In this document: positions 42,822-51,510 of the stretch, in pieces | Numbering within the stretch: the stretch's first letter is position 1 | Layout: each line of letters begins with the position of its first letter | Assembly: GCA_036172265.1 (NCBI GenBank) | Contig: JASFBA010000007.1 | Coordinates: forward strand, 1-64,000 | Direction: 5' to 3' | DNA: 64,000 nt | Source of the DNA: JASFBA01 sp036172265 | GTDB taxonomy: Bacteria > Chloroflexota > Chloroflexia > DTKN01 | The notes under the pieces: generated by a model | What the model was told of the DNA's origin: nothing | Database searches by the model: none | Seen by the model: only the letters and a program-made list of their open reading frames with translations | Translations under genes and position numbers: made by a program

Positions 42822-43775
42822 GTGGAACTATCCGAGGTACAGAAAGAAGCTGAAAAAATCATCGCCAATGTAGAAAAAGTTATCGTGGGCAAACGCCCGG
42901 TCATCGAACTGACCTTGATCGCCCTCCTATCGCAGGGGCACGTCCTCATCGAGGATGTCCCCGGTGTGGGCAAGACGATGTTGGCCCGGGCCATCGCCCG
43001 TTCCATCGGCTGCACCTTCAAGCGAGTCCAATTCACCCCAGACCTCCTTCCCAGCGACGTGATCGGTGTCTCCATCTTCAACCAGAAGACACGCGAATTC
43101 GAGTTCCGGCCCGGCCCGATCATGGCGAACATCGTCCTTTCCGACGAGATCAACCGGGCTACCCCCAAGACACAGTCGGCTTTGCTCGAATCGATGGAGG
43201 AGCGGCAGGTCACCGTGGACGGGGTGACCTATCCTCTTCCCCGGCCGTTTATCGTCCTGGCCACCCAGAACCCCATCGAGTACGAGGGGACTTTTCCCCT
43301 GCCCGAGGCCCAATTGGACCGCTTTCTTATGCGCATTTCCCTGGGCTATCCCAGCCTGCCGGACGAATTGGAGATTCTGGAACGCCAGCGGCTGCGTCAT
43401 CCTATTGAGAGACTGGAACAGGTGACCTCCCTGGAAACGCTTGTTGCGATGCAGGAGGTCATCAAGGAGGTCTTCCTTTCCCCAGAGGTTCGGCACTATA
43501 TCGTTTCCCTGGTCAAGGCCAGCCGGGAACAGGAGACGGTTTACCTGGGGGCCAGCCCGCGGGGATCCCTCTCCCTCTATCGTACCTGTCAGGCCCGGGC
43601 GGCCATCCAGGGGAGGGATTATGTCATACCAGACGATGTCAAGGCCCTGGCCAAGCCTACGCTGGCCCATCGTCTGATCATCAGCCCCTCGGCGCGCATC
43701 CGGGGGGTAACCGGGACCATGGTAGTGGAGGAACTTTTGCGCACGGTACCGGTGCCGGGGGCCAGGCCGGTGTGA
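42822..43775 (+). CDS. MoxR-family AAA+ ATPase
   Basis: A 317-residue AAA+ chaperone. Walker A EDVPGVGKT, Walker B VLSDEINRA, sensor 1 LATQNPIEYEGTF and the arginine-finger region QLDRFLMR are intact. GTG 42822 has AGGAGG 6 nt upstream. MoxR genes usually stand next to DUF58 and VWA genes; here they are absent and DedA follows, so its client is unknown. Confidence 0.92.
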   Translation: MELSEVQKEAEKIIANVEKVIVGKRPVIELTLIALLSQGHVLIEDVPGVGKTMLARAIARSIGCTFKRVQFTPDLLPSDVIGVSIFNQKTREFEFRPGPIMANIVLSDEINRATPKTQSALLESMEERQVTVDGVTYPLPRPFIVLATQNPIEYEGTFPLPEAQLDRFLMRISLGYPSLPDELEILERQRLRHPIERLEQVTSLETLVAMQEVIKEVFLSPEVRHYIVSLVKASREQETVYLGASPRGSLSLYRTCQARAAIQGRDYVIPDDVKALAKPTLAHRLIISPSARIRGVTGTMVVEELLRTVPVPGARPV

Positions 43776-43821
43776 ATTCCGTGGGCACATGCATCTGGTA
43801 GTATGCATATCGGGAGGAAAT

Positions 43822-44493
43822 ATGTTTGGCATCGACCTAGCGGAACTGATCGGCACGGTGGGCTTGACACTTGGCTACCTTATCCTCTTTGCTATCATCT
43901 TTGCCGAGTCCGGGCTCTTCTTTGGATTTTTCTTTCCGGGCGATAGCCTTCTCCTCACGGCCGGCCTGTTGGCCTCCCGGAATGTCCTGAACGTCCTCAT
44001 CCTCCTCCCCGGCCTTTTCGTTGCAGCCGTGGCCGGGGACACGGTGGGCTACTGGTTCGGGGCCAAGACCGGGCCGCTCCTCTTCAAGCGGGAGGAGTCG
44101 CTCTTTTTCAAGCCCCGTTACCTCCTGAAGGCTCAGGCTTTTTACGAAAAGCACGGCGGCAAGACGATCACGCTGGCCCGCTTCCTGCCGGTGATCCGCA
44201 CTTTCGCCCCCATCGTTGCCGGGGCAGCCCGGATGAAGTATCGTCGTTTCCTGGCCTTTAACCTCCTCGGCGGCTTTCTCTGGGCCATCGGAGTCACTGC
44301 CCTGGGGTACGGCCTCGGCCGAGCCTTTGGCACGATCGAAGGGGTGGACCGGTATTTCACCCTGCTTGTGCTGGCCTTTTTCTTCATCCCCGGCCTGCCC
44401 ACCCTGATTCACCTGTGGAAGGAGAACCGGGAGAAAGTCTTGGGTTGGCTGAAGAAGTGCGTGGGGCGAGGGCAGGCCTCGGAGGTGGAGTAA
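43822..44493 (+). CDS. DedA family membrane protein
   Basis: A 223-residue polytopic protein of the DedA/SNARE-associated family, implicated in undecaprenyl phosphate or phospholipid flipping. FGFFFPGDSLLLTAG and the F-x-R-x-x-P-x-x-R motif (ARFLPVIRTFAPIVAG) are clear. ATG 43822 follows GGGAGGAAAT. 46 nt after moxR on the same strand. Confidence 0.9.
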   Translation: MFGIDLAELIGTVGLTLGYLILFAIIFAESGLFFGFFFPGDSLLLTAGLLASRNVLNVLILLPGLFVAAVAGDTVGYWFGAKTGPLLFKREESLFFKPRYLLKAQAFYEKHGGKTITLARFLPVIRTFAPIVAGAARMKYRRFLAFNLLGGFLWAIGVTALGYGLGRAFGTIEGVDRYFTLLVLAFFFIPGLPTLIHLWKENREKVLGWLKKCVGRGQASEVE

Positions 44494-44531
44494 GGGGCAG
44501 GGCTTGGACCCGGATCCCTAATCCAGAGCAA

Positions 44532-46226
44532 ATGGTCGAGATGGCAAGCACGCCCGACGTATCTCAAGAAGACGTGGCTGCTCTGCGGCGAAGGTTGGAG
44601 ATCCTCCATCGCGCCGACCTGATCCTGAGCCGGGCCGAAGATGGCCGTTTCCTGCAACGGGAATTCCTGGCGCTGATGATGGAGGCAGCCCAGGTCAGAT
44701 CGGGAACGCTGTACCTTCTGGATGCCGAGCGGAACGAACTGGTCTTTGCCGTGGTGCGGGGGCCGGCCGGCGTAGCCCAAGCATTGGAAGGCCGCCGGAT
44801 GCCGGCCGACTGGGGAATCGCCGGCCGCTGTGCCCAACAGGGCCGGCCGATCTGGGTGCCGGCCGTGGAACAAAGCCGCGATTGGGCCCGCGACCTGGCC
44901 GAGCGCAGCGGCTACTGCCCGAAAAACGTCCTTTGCCTGCCGCTCAAGGCTCAGGAACGCGTCATCGGCGTCGTGCAACTTTTCGACCGCCCGGCAGATC
45001 ATCCTTTCAATCCGGCCGACCTCGATTTCCTGAGCATCTTGGTCAACGACCTGGCGCTGAAACTGGAGAATGCCCGTCTCCTTGGCACTTCCCGAGAGAT
45101 GGTGGAACGGTTGCGGGCCCTGCTGGATGTGGGGGTGGAGTTGGGGAGCGCCTTGGATCGAGAACGCCTCCTTGTCCTGATTCTGGAACGGGTCTGCCAG
45201 TTGCTTCAGACCGAGGCCGCCTCCATCTTTGAACTGGACGAAGCCTCTGGGGATCTGGTTCTGTGTGCGACCACCCGGCCGGCGCCAGTGGAAGCAGGGG
45301 AGATTCGGGTGCCGCTGGGCCAGGGCATTGCCGGTTGGGTAGCCAGGGAAGGACGGACCGAAGTAGTGCCGGATGTGAACCGGGACCCGCGTTTCTATGC
45401 TCTGGTGGGTGAAAAGACCGGCTTTGTCACCCGTTCTATCCTCTGCACCCCTCTGGGCATCCAGGAACAGGTGCCCGGCCAAGAAGGGGTTTTCCGCCGG
45501 CGGGTTATCGGCGTTGCCCAGGCGCTCAACAAACGCGGAGGGGACTTTACCCGTTCCGACATCGAGATCTTCGAGGGCCTGGCCCGCCAGGCGGCCATCG
45601 CGATGGAACGGGTGCGCCTCTACCGGGAGATCAACGAACTTTTTTCCAGCGCGATTGTAGCCCTGGCCGAGGCGATGGAGGCCAAGGACCCCTATACCCG
45701 CGGCCATACCCGCCGGGTGACCGACTTTAGCGTGGCCATCGCCGAGGAACTTGGGCTGTCTCCGGAGAAAGTCCTCCAGGTGCGTACCGCCGCCATGTTG
45801 CACGACATCGGCAAGATCGGCATGCCCGATGCCATCCTGCAGAAACCCGGCCGGGTGGATGAGATCGAGCGGAAGGTGATCCAACGTCATCCTCAGGAGG
45901 GAGAGCGCATCCTGCGGCCGTTGCAACACCTGCACGAAATCATTCCTGGGGTGGCCGAACACCACGAGCGCTACGACGGCACAGGCTATCCGCGGAGGTT
46001 GCGAGGCGAGGAAATCTCCCTGTACGGCCGCATCATCGCCGTGGCCGACGTCTTCGATGCCTTGACCTCGGAGCGGTGTTACCGGGGGGCTTTGCCGGTA
46101 GATGTGGCTCTGGAGGAGATGCGGACCCAGGCCGGCCGGGCCTTTGACCCACGGGTGCTGGAGGCGTTCTTGCGGGCCTGGGAAAAGGGGCGTATCGTCC
46201 TGCCGGAGAGGCCCCAAGCCTCATGA
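44532..46226 (+). CDS. GAF-GAF-HD-GYP protein (probable c-di-GMP phosphodiesterase)
   Basis: A 564-residue cytosolic signalling protein. Two GAF domains (about 30-180 and 195-375) precede an HD-GYP domain with HTRRVTDFSV, LHDIGKIGMPD, HHERYDGTGYP and ADVFDALTSERCYR, all metal and GYP residues present. It should hydrolyse cyclic di-GMP in response to a ligand. The start is uncertain: ATG 44532 is used, ATG 44541 is equally good, and neither has a strong Shine-Dalgarno. Its stop overlaps the miaA start (ATGA). Confidence 0.9.
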   Translation: MVEMASTPDVSQEDVAALRRRLEILHRADLILSRAEDGRFLQREFLALMMEAAQVRSGTLYLLDAERNELVFAVVRGPAGVAQALEGRRMPADWGIAGRCAQQGRPIWVPAVEQSRDWARDLAERSGYCPKNVLCLPLKAQERVIGVVQLFDRPADHPFNPADLDFLSILVNDLALKLENARLLGTSREMVERLRALLDVGVELGSALDRERLLVLILERVCQLLQTEAASIFELDEASGDLVLCATTRPAPVEAGEIRVPLGQGIAGWVAREGRTEVVPDVNRDPRFYALVGEKTGFVTRSILCTPLGIQEQVPGQEGVFRRRVIGVAQALNKRGGDFTRSDIEIFEGLARQAAIAMERVRLYREINELFSSAIVALAEAMEAKDPYTRGHTRRVTDFSVAIAEELGLSPEKVLQVRTAAMLHDIGKIGMPDAILQKPGRVDEIERKVIQRHPQEGERILRPLQHLHEIIPGVAEHHERYDGTGYPRRLRGEEISLYGRIIAVADVFDALTSERCYRGALPVDVALEEMRTQAGRAFDPRVLEAFLRAWEKGRIVLPERPQAS

Positions 46227-47152
46227 GAGGAAAGATGCACCTCTCGGTCGTCGTCCTCCTCGGCCCCACCGGTGTTGGGAAAACCCCCCTGGCCGTAGAA
46301 CTGGCGCAGGCTCTGGGGGGAGAGATCGTCTCGGCCGATTCGCGCCAGGTCTACCGAGGAATGGACATCGGCACGGCCAAGCCCACGCCGGCCCAGCGAG
46401 CGGCTGTCCCCCACCACCTCCTGGACATGGTGGACCCCGATGCCATATTTACCTTGGCCGACTTCTGCGAACAAGCCAGAGCCGCCATTGAGGACATCGC
46501 CGGCCGGGGCCGGTTGCCTTTCCTGGTGGGCGGCACCGGACAGTACCTGGCGGCCATGCTGGAGGGGTGGAAGGTGCCCCGCATCCCCCCCCAGCCGGAG
46601 TTGCGGGCCCGTCTGCGCCGGGAAGCCCAGGAAAAGGGCGTGGAGACCCTCTATCGGCGGCTGCAGGAGGTGGACCCGGAGGCGGCGGCGCATATTCTGC
46701 CCGGCAACCTGCGCCGTATCATCCGAGCCTTGGAGGTCTATGAGGTGACGGGGGTGCCCTTTTCCCGGCAGCGGGGACGGGAAAAGCCGCCCTATAACTA
46801 CCTGGTGCTGGGGCTGACGATGGAGCGGCCGGCCCTTTACGAACGGGTAGACCGGCGGGCGGAGGACATGGTTCGGCAGGGCCTGGTGGAGGAGGTGCAA
46901 TCTTTGCTCGCTCGGGGCTATGGCTGGGACCTGCCCTCGATGTCGGGCCTGGGCTATATCCAATTTCGGCCGTACCTGGAGGGACGGTACTCCCTGGAAG
47001 AGGCGCTGGCCCGGCTGAAGTACGATACCCATGCCTTCATCCGCCACCAGTATACCTGGTTCCGTCGCCTGCCGGTGCAACGCTGGTTCGATGCCGGCCG
47101 AACGGCCGAGTGGGGATCTGTCCTTCCCTTCCTTCGCGCCCGAATCCGCTGA
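46223..47152 (+). CDS. miaA: tRNA dimethylallyltransferase
   Basis: A 309-residue enzyme adding an isopentenyl group to A37 of tRNAs reading U-starting codons. P-loop LLGPTGVGKT, SADSRQVYRGMDIGTAKP, FLVGGTGQYL and the C-terminal FIRHQYTWFRR segment are canonical. ATG 46223 overlaps the previous stop; ATG 46235 is an alternative. Position 19 is Pro rather than the more usual Ala/Ser after GKT, with no expected effect. Confidence 0.94.
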   Translation: MRGKMHLSVVVLLGPTGVGKTPLAVELAQALGGEIVSADSRQVYRGMDIGTAKPTPAQRAAVPHHLLDMVDPDAIFTLADFCEQARAAIEDIAGRGRLPFLVGGTGQYLAAMLEGWKVPRIPPQPELRARLRREAQEKGVETLYRRLQEVDPEAAAHILPGNLRRIIRALEVYEVTGVPFSRQRGREKPPYNYLVLGLTMERPALYERVDRRAEDMVRQGLVEEVQSLLARGYGWDLPSMSGLGYIQFRPYLEGRYSLEEALARLKYDTHAFIRHQYTWFRRLPVQRWFDAGRTAEWGSVLPFLRARIR

Positions 47153-47179
47153 TGGCCCTTTTCGCCCTTGGAGGTACTG

Positions 47180-47983
47180 ATGCGCTTTGCCCTCTCCTCC
47201 GGTTCGCTCCATACCTACGGCCTGGACCGTTTCTTCCAACTGGCCGCTGAGGCCGGCTTCGACGGCGTGGAGGTGCTCATAGACGCCCGCTTCGACACCC
47301 GCCACCCGGCCTACCTCCGCCGCCTGATGGAGCGCTACAACCTGCCCATCCTCAGTCTCCACGCTCCCTTTCGCCCCGAACGACTGGAGGGCTGGCCACA
47401 AGCCCCTTCGCGGAGCATCGCTGCCGCCGCCGAGGTGGCGAGACTGGTAGAAGCCGGGATCGTCGTCGCCCACCTGCCGTTTTGGACCGACCGGGGGTAC
47501 GCACGCTGGCTTCTCCACGACCTGGTCGCCTGGCAAAAGGGAAACCCCAATCCCCTGATTGCCCTGGAAAATATGCCGCTGAAGCGCTTTCGCTGGTGGC
47601 CCTTTCCGCTGGACACCTGGCGGCTCAACCGGCTGGAGGAATGGACCGCCTTCCCCCATCTTTGCCTGGATACTACTCACCTGGCGACTAAGGGGCTGGA
47701 GGCGCTTGCGGTCTATGAGCGATGGCGGGAGAAGGTAATCCATATCCATCTTTCCAACGCCCGGCGGAAAGGGCGGCACATCCAGGAGCATCGCCGTCTG
47801 GAGGATGGATATCTGGACCTGGGAAAGTTTCTGAGCCGGCTGGCCGAGGATGGCTATCCGGGCATCGTGGTCGTGGAACTCCAGCCGCAGGTGCTGGAAG
47901 CCGAGGACGAAGGACGGGTGCGCACCTATTTGCATCGGCAATTGGCCTTTTGCCGGAAACACACGGGGCGCAAAGGGGCGTGA
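47180..47983 (+). CDS. Sugar phosphate isomerase/epimerase-like TIM-barrel protein
   Basis: A 267-residue AP-endonuclease-2/xylose-isomerase-like barrel. The order EAGFDGVEVLIDAR, LSLHAPF, ALENMP, LCLDTTHLA, IHIHLSNA and VVVELQP gives the expected metal ligands (His, Glu, Asp, His, Glu). Substrate unknown. ATG 47180 has GGAGGT at 5 nt and is preferred over the in-frame start at 47168. It follows miaA closely. Confidence 0.82.
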   Translation: MRFALSSGSLHTYGLDRFFQLAAEAGFDGVEVLIDARFDTRHPAYLRRLMERYNLPILSLHAPFRPERLEGWPQAPSRSIAAAAEVARLVEAGIVVAHLPFWTDRGYARWLLHDLVAWQKGNPNPLIALENMPLKRFRWWPFPLDTWRLNRLEEWTAFPHLCLDTTHLATKGLEALAVYERWREKVIHIHLSNARRKGRHIQEHRRLEDGYLDLGKFLSRLAEDGYPGIVVVELQPQVLEAEDEGRVRTYLHRQLAFCRKHTGRKGA

Positions 47984-48027
47984 GGATGGCCCAAGCAGTC
48001 GGATGTCCGGCGAAGGAGGAATAAGCA

Positions 48028-49203
48028 GTGCCCGGCCGTATCCGGTGGTTGCTCTGGCTTTATTGCATCCTTCTCCTGGCGATCTGTCTATCTATCTGGA
48101 TTTCTCTGGGTCCTGAACTGGCAACTTTTCGGACGTTCGCCTGGGATTTTTTCATCTTGTATACAGGGGGACGGATGGTACTCGAAGGACAAGGGGAGTC
48201 CTTGTACGACCTGCCCATCCAGTTGGAGTATCAGCAAAGGCTGATCGCTCCTCGTCGTGTGGCAACCGGTAGTCTGCCCTTCTTTTATCCCCCGACCATT
48301 CTGCCCTTCCTCCTCCCTTTTTCTCTAGGGTCCCTTTCCCTGGGCTATGTCCTCTGGCTGCTTTTTTGCCTCCTTCTGGTCGCTGCCTTTGTCTTCCTTG
48401 TTTGGCGTCACCTGGGAATCGGCCGGGAGTACCGGGGAACTTTTCTCCTGGTGCTTTTGGCCTTTTATCCCCTTTCGAACCACCTAATTCAGGGCCAGAC
48501 CAGCCTTTTGCTCCTGCTGGGATTCACCTTGGCCTTCTTGTTCCTCCGAAAAGGGCACGATCTGGGGGCGGGCCTGCTCCTATCCCTGGGTTCGATAAAA
48601 CCGCAGATGATCCTGCCCTTCCTTCTGGTCCTCCTGGGGAAACGGCGCTGGCGGGCGCTGGTCGGTTTTCTTCTGGGTGTTGGTCTGCTCCTGGGTTCGC
48701 TCCTTCCCTTCCTGGGAGTATCCGTTCTGGAGGACTATGCCCTCCTGACCTTCCATCTCTTGGGCGTCCAGGACGAATACGGTCTGTTCCCCGGGTCTAT
48801 GAACAACTGGCGGGCTCTTTCCTATCGCCTCCTTGGGTTCGGCTTGGCCGGCAATGGGCTCTGGATCGGCCTTTCTCTCCTTTCCTTGGGCCTTCTGGCT
48901 TGGATATGGCGTTACCCTTGGGCCGATCATCCTCGCCGCTTTTCCTTGCAGTTCGCTACTACCATCCTGTTGACGACCCTCCTCAGTCCCCATCTTTATC
49001 TTCACGACCTGGTGCTCTGGCTTCTGGTCGGTGCGTTCCTCGTCGGGAAAGGTTCCCTTTGGCGCTGGTGGTTTTTTCTACCCCTGGGCAGCACCGCCTC
49101 CCTGCTTGGCCATCTCTGGCCTTGGGCCTTTGGTCCCCCGACCGTTCTGTTCGGCACCATAACCGTCGTCTTTCTCGTGAAAGAAATGTGGGAAATGCCT
49201 TGA
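48028..49203 (+). CDS. DUF2029/GT87-type membrane glycosyltransferase
   Basis: A 391-residue protein with about 10 hydrophobic helices. The outer loop after helix 1 (TFAWDFFILYTGGRMVLEG, with the conserved D-F) and SIKPQMILPFLLVLL are hallmarks of the GT87/DUF2029 family, which transfers mannose or arabinose from polyprenyl phosphate. Start GTG 48028 has GGAGGAAT at about 6 nt. It is a distant relative of the 11.2-13.2 kb mannosyltransferase-like protein. Confidence 0.82.
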   Translation: MPGRIRWLLWLYCILLLAICLSIWISLGPELATFRTFAWDFFILYTGGRMVLEGQGESLYDLPIQLEYQQRLIAPRRVATGSLPFFYPPTILPFLLPFSLGSLSLGYVLWLLFCLLLVAAFVFLVWRHLGIGREYRGTFLLVLLAFYPLSNHLIQGQTSLLLLLGFTLAFLFLRKGHDLGAGLLLSLGSIKPQMILPFLLVLLGKRRWRALVGFLLGVGLLLGSLLPFLGVSVLEDYALLTFHLLGVQDEYGLFPGSMNNWRALSYRLLGFGLAGNGLWIGLSLLSLGLLAWIWRYPWADHPRRFSLQFATTILLTTLLSPHLYLHDLVLWLLVGAFLVGKGSLWRWWFFLPLGSTASLLGHLWPWAFGPPTVLFGTITVVFLVKEMWEMP

Positions 49204-49224
49204 CCCTATGGAGAGGAGGAAAGT

Positions 49225-50412
49225 ATGCGCTCGCGCAGCATCTTTACCCAGGCTGTCCACGCCGGGGAACGTGCCCCCCGGCCGGACTATACCCCCGTGG
49301 TGACCCCCATTTACAATAGCGTGGTCTATCTCTACGACGAGGTAGAGACCTTGCACCGGATTCTGGCCGGGGAGCGCCCCGGCTATGTCTACTCTCGTTA
49401 CGGCAATCCCACCACCGCTGCCTTGGAGGAGGCCGTGGCCGTCCTGGAGGGCGGGGAATGCGCCGTTGCCTTTGCTTCCGGGATGGCGGCCCTCCATGCG
49501 GCGCTTCTGGCCGCCGGCCTGCGCAGCGGCGATACAGTCGTCGCCGCCCGCGACCTCTACGGGGTCACCTATGCCCTGCTCACCGAAACGCTGGCTCCGC
49601 TGGGGATACGCACCCGCTTCGTCCAGATTGCTCAGAACGAGGAGGTCATCGCCGCCCTGGAGGAGGAACATCCCCGCCTGCTCCTTCTGGAAACAATGTC
49701 CAATCCGCTTCTGGTGGTGCCGGACCTGCCCCTTTTGACAGAGGCGGCGCACCGCGTGGGCGCGCAGGTTCTGGTGGACAACACCTTTGCCACCCCCTAC
49801 CTCCTGCGCCCACTGGAGCATGGGGCCGACTATGTCATCCATAGCCTGACCAAATACCTGGCCGGCCACGATGACGTATTGGGCGGCATCGTGGTGACGC
49901 GGGCGGAACTGGCTGGTCTCCTTCGCCGGCAGGCCCAGGTGATGGGGGCGGTGCTGGGCCCGAACGAGGCCTGGCTAGCCCACCGGGGGCTGAAGACGCT
50001 GGCGTTGCGGATGCGCGCCCACTGTGAAAATGCCGCCCGCGTGGCCTCCTGGCTGGCCGAACACCCCCGGGTGTGCCGCGTCTACTACCCCGGCCGACCG
50101 GACCATCCCCAGCACGCCATCGCCGCCCGGCTCTTTCGACCGGGGGCTTTCGGAGGGATGGTCTCCTTTGAACTGGCCGATGGCACGGCCGAAGCGGCCC
50201 TGGCCTTTATGGAACGCCTGCGCTTGATCCTTCCGGGGACGACCCTGGGCTGCATCCACAGCCTGGTGCTTTACCCGGCGCGTTCCTCCCACCGCGCCCT
50301 GAGCCCCGAACAGCGCGCTGCCTGGGGCATCGGTGAGGGCCTCCTGCGCCTCTCGGTGGGCATCGAGGATGTGGAAGAGATCATTGCTGACCTGGAGCAA
50401 TCCCTGGGGTAG
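49225..50412 (+). CDS. Trans-sulfuration PLP enzyme (cystathionine gamma-synthase/lyase family)
   Basis: A 395-residue Cys/Met-metabolism enzyme. YSRYGNPTTAALEE, FASGMAALHAALLA, DNTFATPYLLRPLEHGAD and the PLP lysine in IHSLTKYLAGH are typical. Sequence alone does not separate gamma-synthase, gamma-lyase and methionine gamma-lyase. ATG 49225 has GGAGAGGAGG upstream. Last intact gene of the plus-strand run; the following region is a decayed gene. Confidence 0.9.
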   Translation: MRSRSIFTQAVHAGERAPRPDYTPVVTPIYNSVVYLYDEVETLHRILAGERPGYVYSRYGNPTTAALEEAVAVLEGGECAVAFASGMAALHAALLAAGLRSGDTVVAARDLYGVTYALLTETLAPLGIRTRFVQIAQNEEVIAALEEEHPRLLLLETMSNPLLVVPDLPLLTEAAHRVGAQVLVDNTFATPYLLRPLEHGADYVIHSLTKYLAGHDDVLGGIVVTRAELAGLLRRQAQVMGAVLGPNEAWLAHRGLKTLALRMRAHCENAARVASWLAEHPRVCRVYYPGRPDHPQHAIAARLFRPGAFGGMVSFELADGTAEAALAFMERLRLILPGTTLGCIHSLVLYPARSSHRALSPEQRAAWGIGEGLLRLSVGIEDVEEIIADLEQSLG

Positions 50413-50451
50413 GGGGTTATCCCGAACGATAAGCGACGCTCTTTCGCTTTA

Positions 50452-51419
50452 GCACCACGGAGGCAACACTACCGACAACCTGGCTACGGCCCACGGCGGC
50501 GCTGGAGGAGATGCCCAGGTCTGGGGCAAGTGGTTCACCTTCCAGGGCTATCTCATTAACCTGGGAAATATCGCTGCCGGCAACGGCGGCAGCGGCAACC
50601 CCGGTGCCACCGTGCCCCAGCATGCCGGCTGTGGTGGTGACCTCATCCTGATGGCCGCGCCCTTTCTTCCTCAGCGGCGGGACGCACGCCTCCGGCAACC
50701 CCGGCATCCCTTCTGCCGGCGGACGGAGGTGCATGGGGCCGAGCCAGGTCCGGATTGACCCGGCTTCGATTTCCCTGGCCGGGGAGGTTACCCGCGTCTC
50801 CGGAGGCGACGTCCTGATCTATGGCGCGGATTGGGAACTCGATCTGCGGGGCCTGGCCCCCGGTGCCATCTCGGCCACCGGTTCCATCACGCTGGCCGTC
50901 GGCCCCGGCGGGACGATTGACCTACGCCATAACGGCGGACGCATCTTCCAGTCCGGCGGCGAAGTGCGCATCTATGCCGACCAGATTCTTGTGGACACGG
51001 GTGTGCCGCTCTGGGCTTTGGCCGGGACGGAGGTGATCGCCGGCCCCGGACGAATCCTGTATGGAGGTTCGCTCCTCGCGCCCGACCTCACCGAGGTGGT
51101 GGCCGGAAGCGTCGTGTCGGTTCACGTGACGTTGCTCAACACCGGCCCGACGACCGATACCTTTGACCTGAGCGTCACCGATACGGCCGGCTGGCCGCTG
51201 AGCGGAATTCCCTTCCAGGTCACCGTCAGCGGCCTGGACCATGCCGATCTGACCGTCCAGGTCAACGTGCCGACCGGGGCGCCGGGCGGAAGCATAGACG
51301 AGATTACCCTACAGGCGACCTCCCAGGCCGATCCAGGTGCGGGTGCCGAGGTCAAGACCATCGTGGTCGTGCGCTCTCCCCTCTTCGTGCAAATCTTCTT
51401 GCCGCTCGTCTTCCGGTAA
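50452..51419 (+). pseudogene. Decayed secreted glycine-rich protein gene with LPLV C-terminus
   Basis: Two frames must be joined. From about 50452 one frame reads HGGNTTDNLATAHGG..DLILMAA, a glycine-rich beta-helix-like repeat, preceded by a stop. Near 50665 the sense passes to a second frame (FLSGGTHASGNPGIPS), which runs through 50733 to the end at 51419 and includes an ordered beta-domain (DVLIYGADWELDLRG) and a CARDB-like domain ending QIFLPLVFR. The N-terminus and signal peptide are missing, and at least one +1 frameshift is present. The last 228 codons could still be translated from ATG 50733, but no Shine-Dalgarno is obvious. Confidence 0.7.
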
Positions 51420-51426
51420 TACCCAA

Positions 51427-51465
51427 GCGGCGCCGGAGGTTCTTGTCCTCCGGCGCCGCCTTTTT
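51427..51465 (+). terminator. Rho-independent terminator
   Basis: A perfect 13-bp stem (51427-51439 with 51447-51459), loop TTCTTGT, followed by C and TTTTT. It begins 7 nt after the stop of the decayed gene. Confidence 0.92.
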
Positions 51466-51477
51466 AGTAGGGGAAGG

Positions 51478-51506
51478 GTAGGACAACTCCGTAGGAGTTG
51501 TCCTAC
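51478..51506. repeat. Palindrome GTAGGACAACTCC, copy 2
   Basis: Perfect 13-bp arms (51478-51490 and 51494-51506) around GTA. Same family as 22414-22442. It lies just beyond the terminator and 5 nt from the stop of the minus-strand GH99-like gene. Confidence 0.85.
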
Positions 51507-51510
51507 CTTT

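Noticed and set aside
44409..46217. A 602-codon minus-strand frame opposite the GAF-HD-GYP gene.
   Set aside because: The plus-strand frame has complete HD-GYP motifs, so the minus-strand frame is a shadow.
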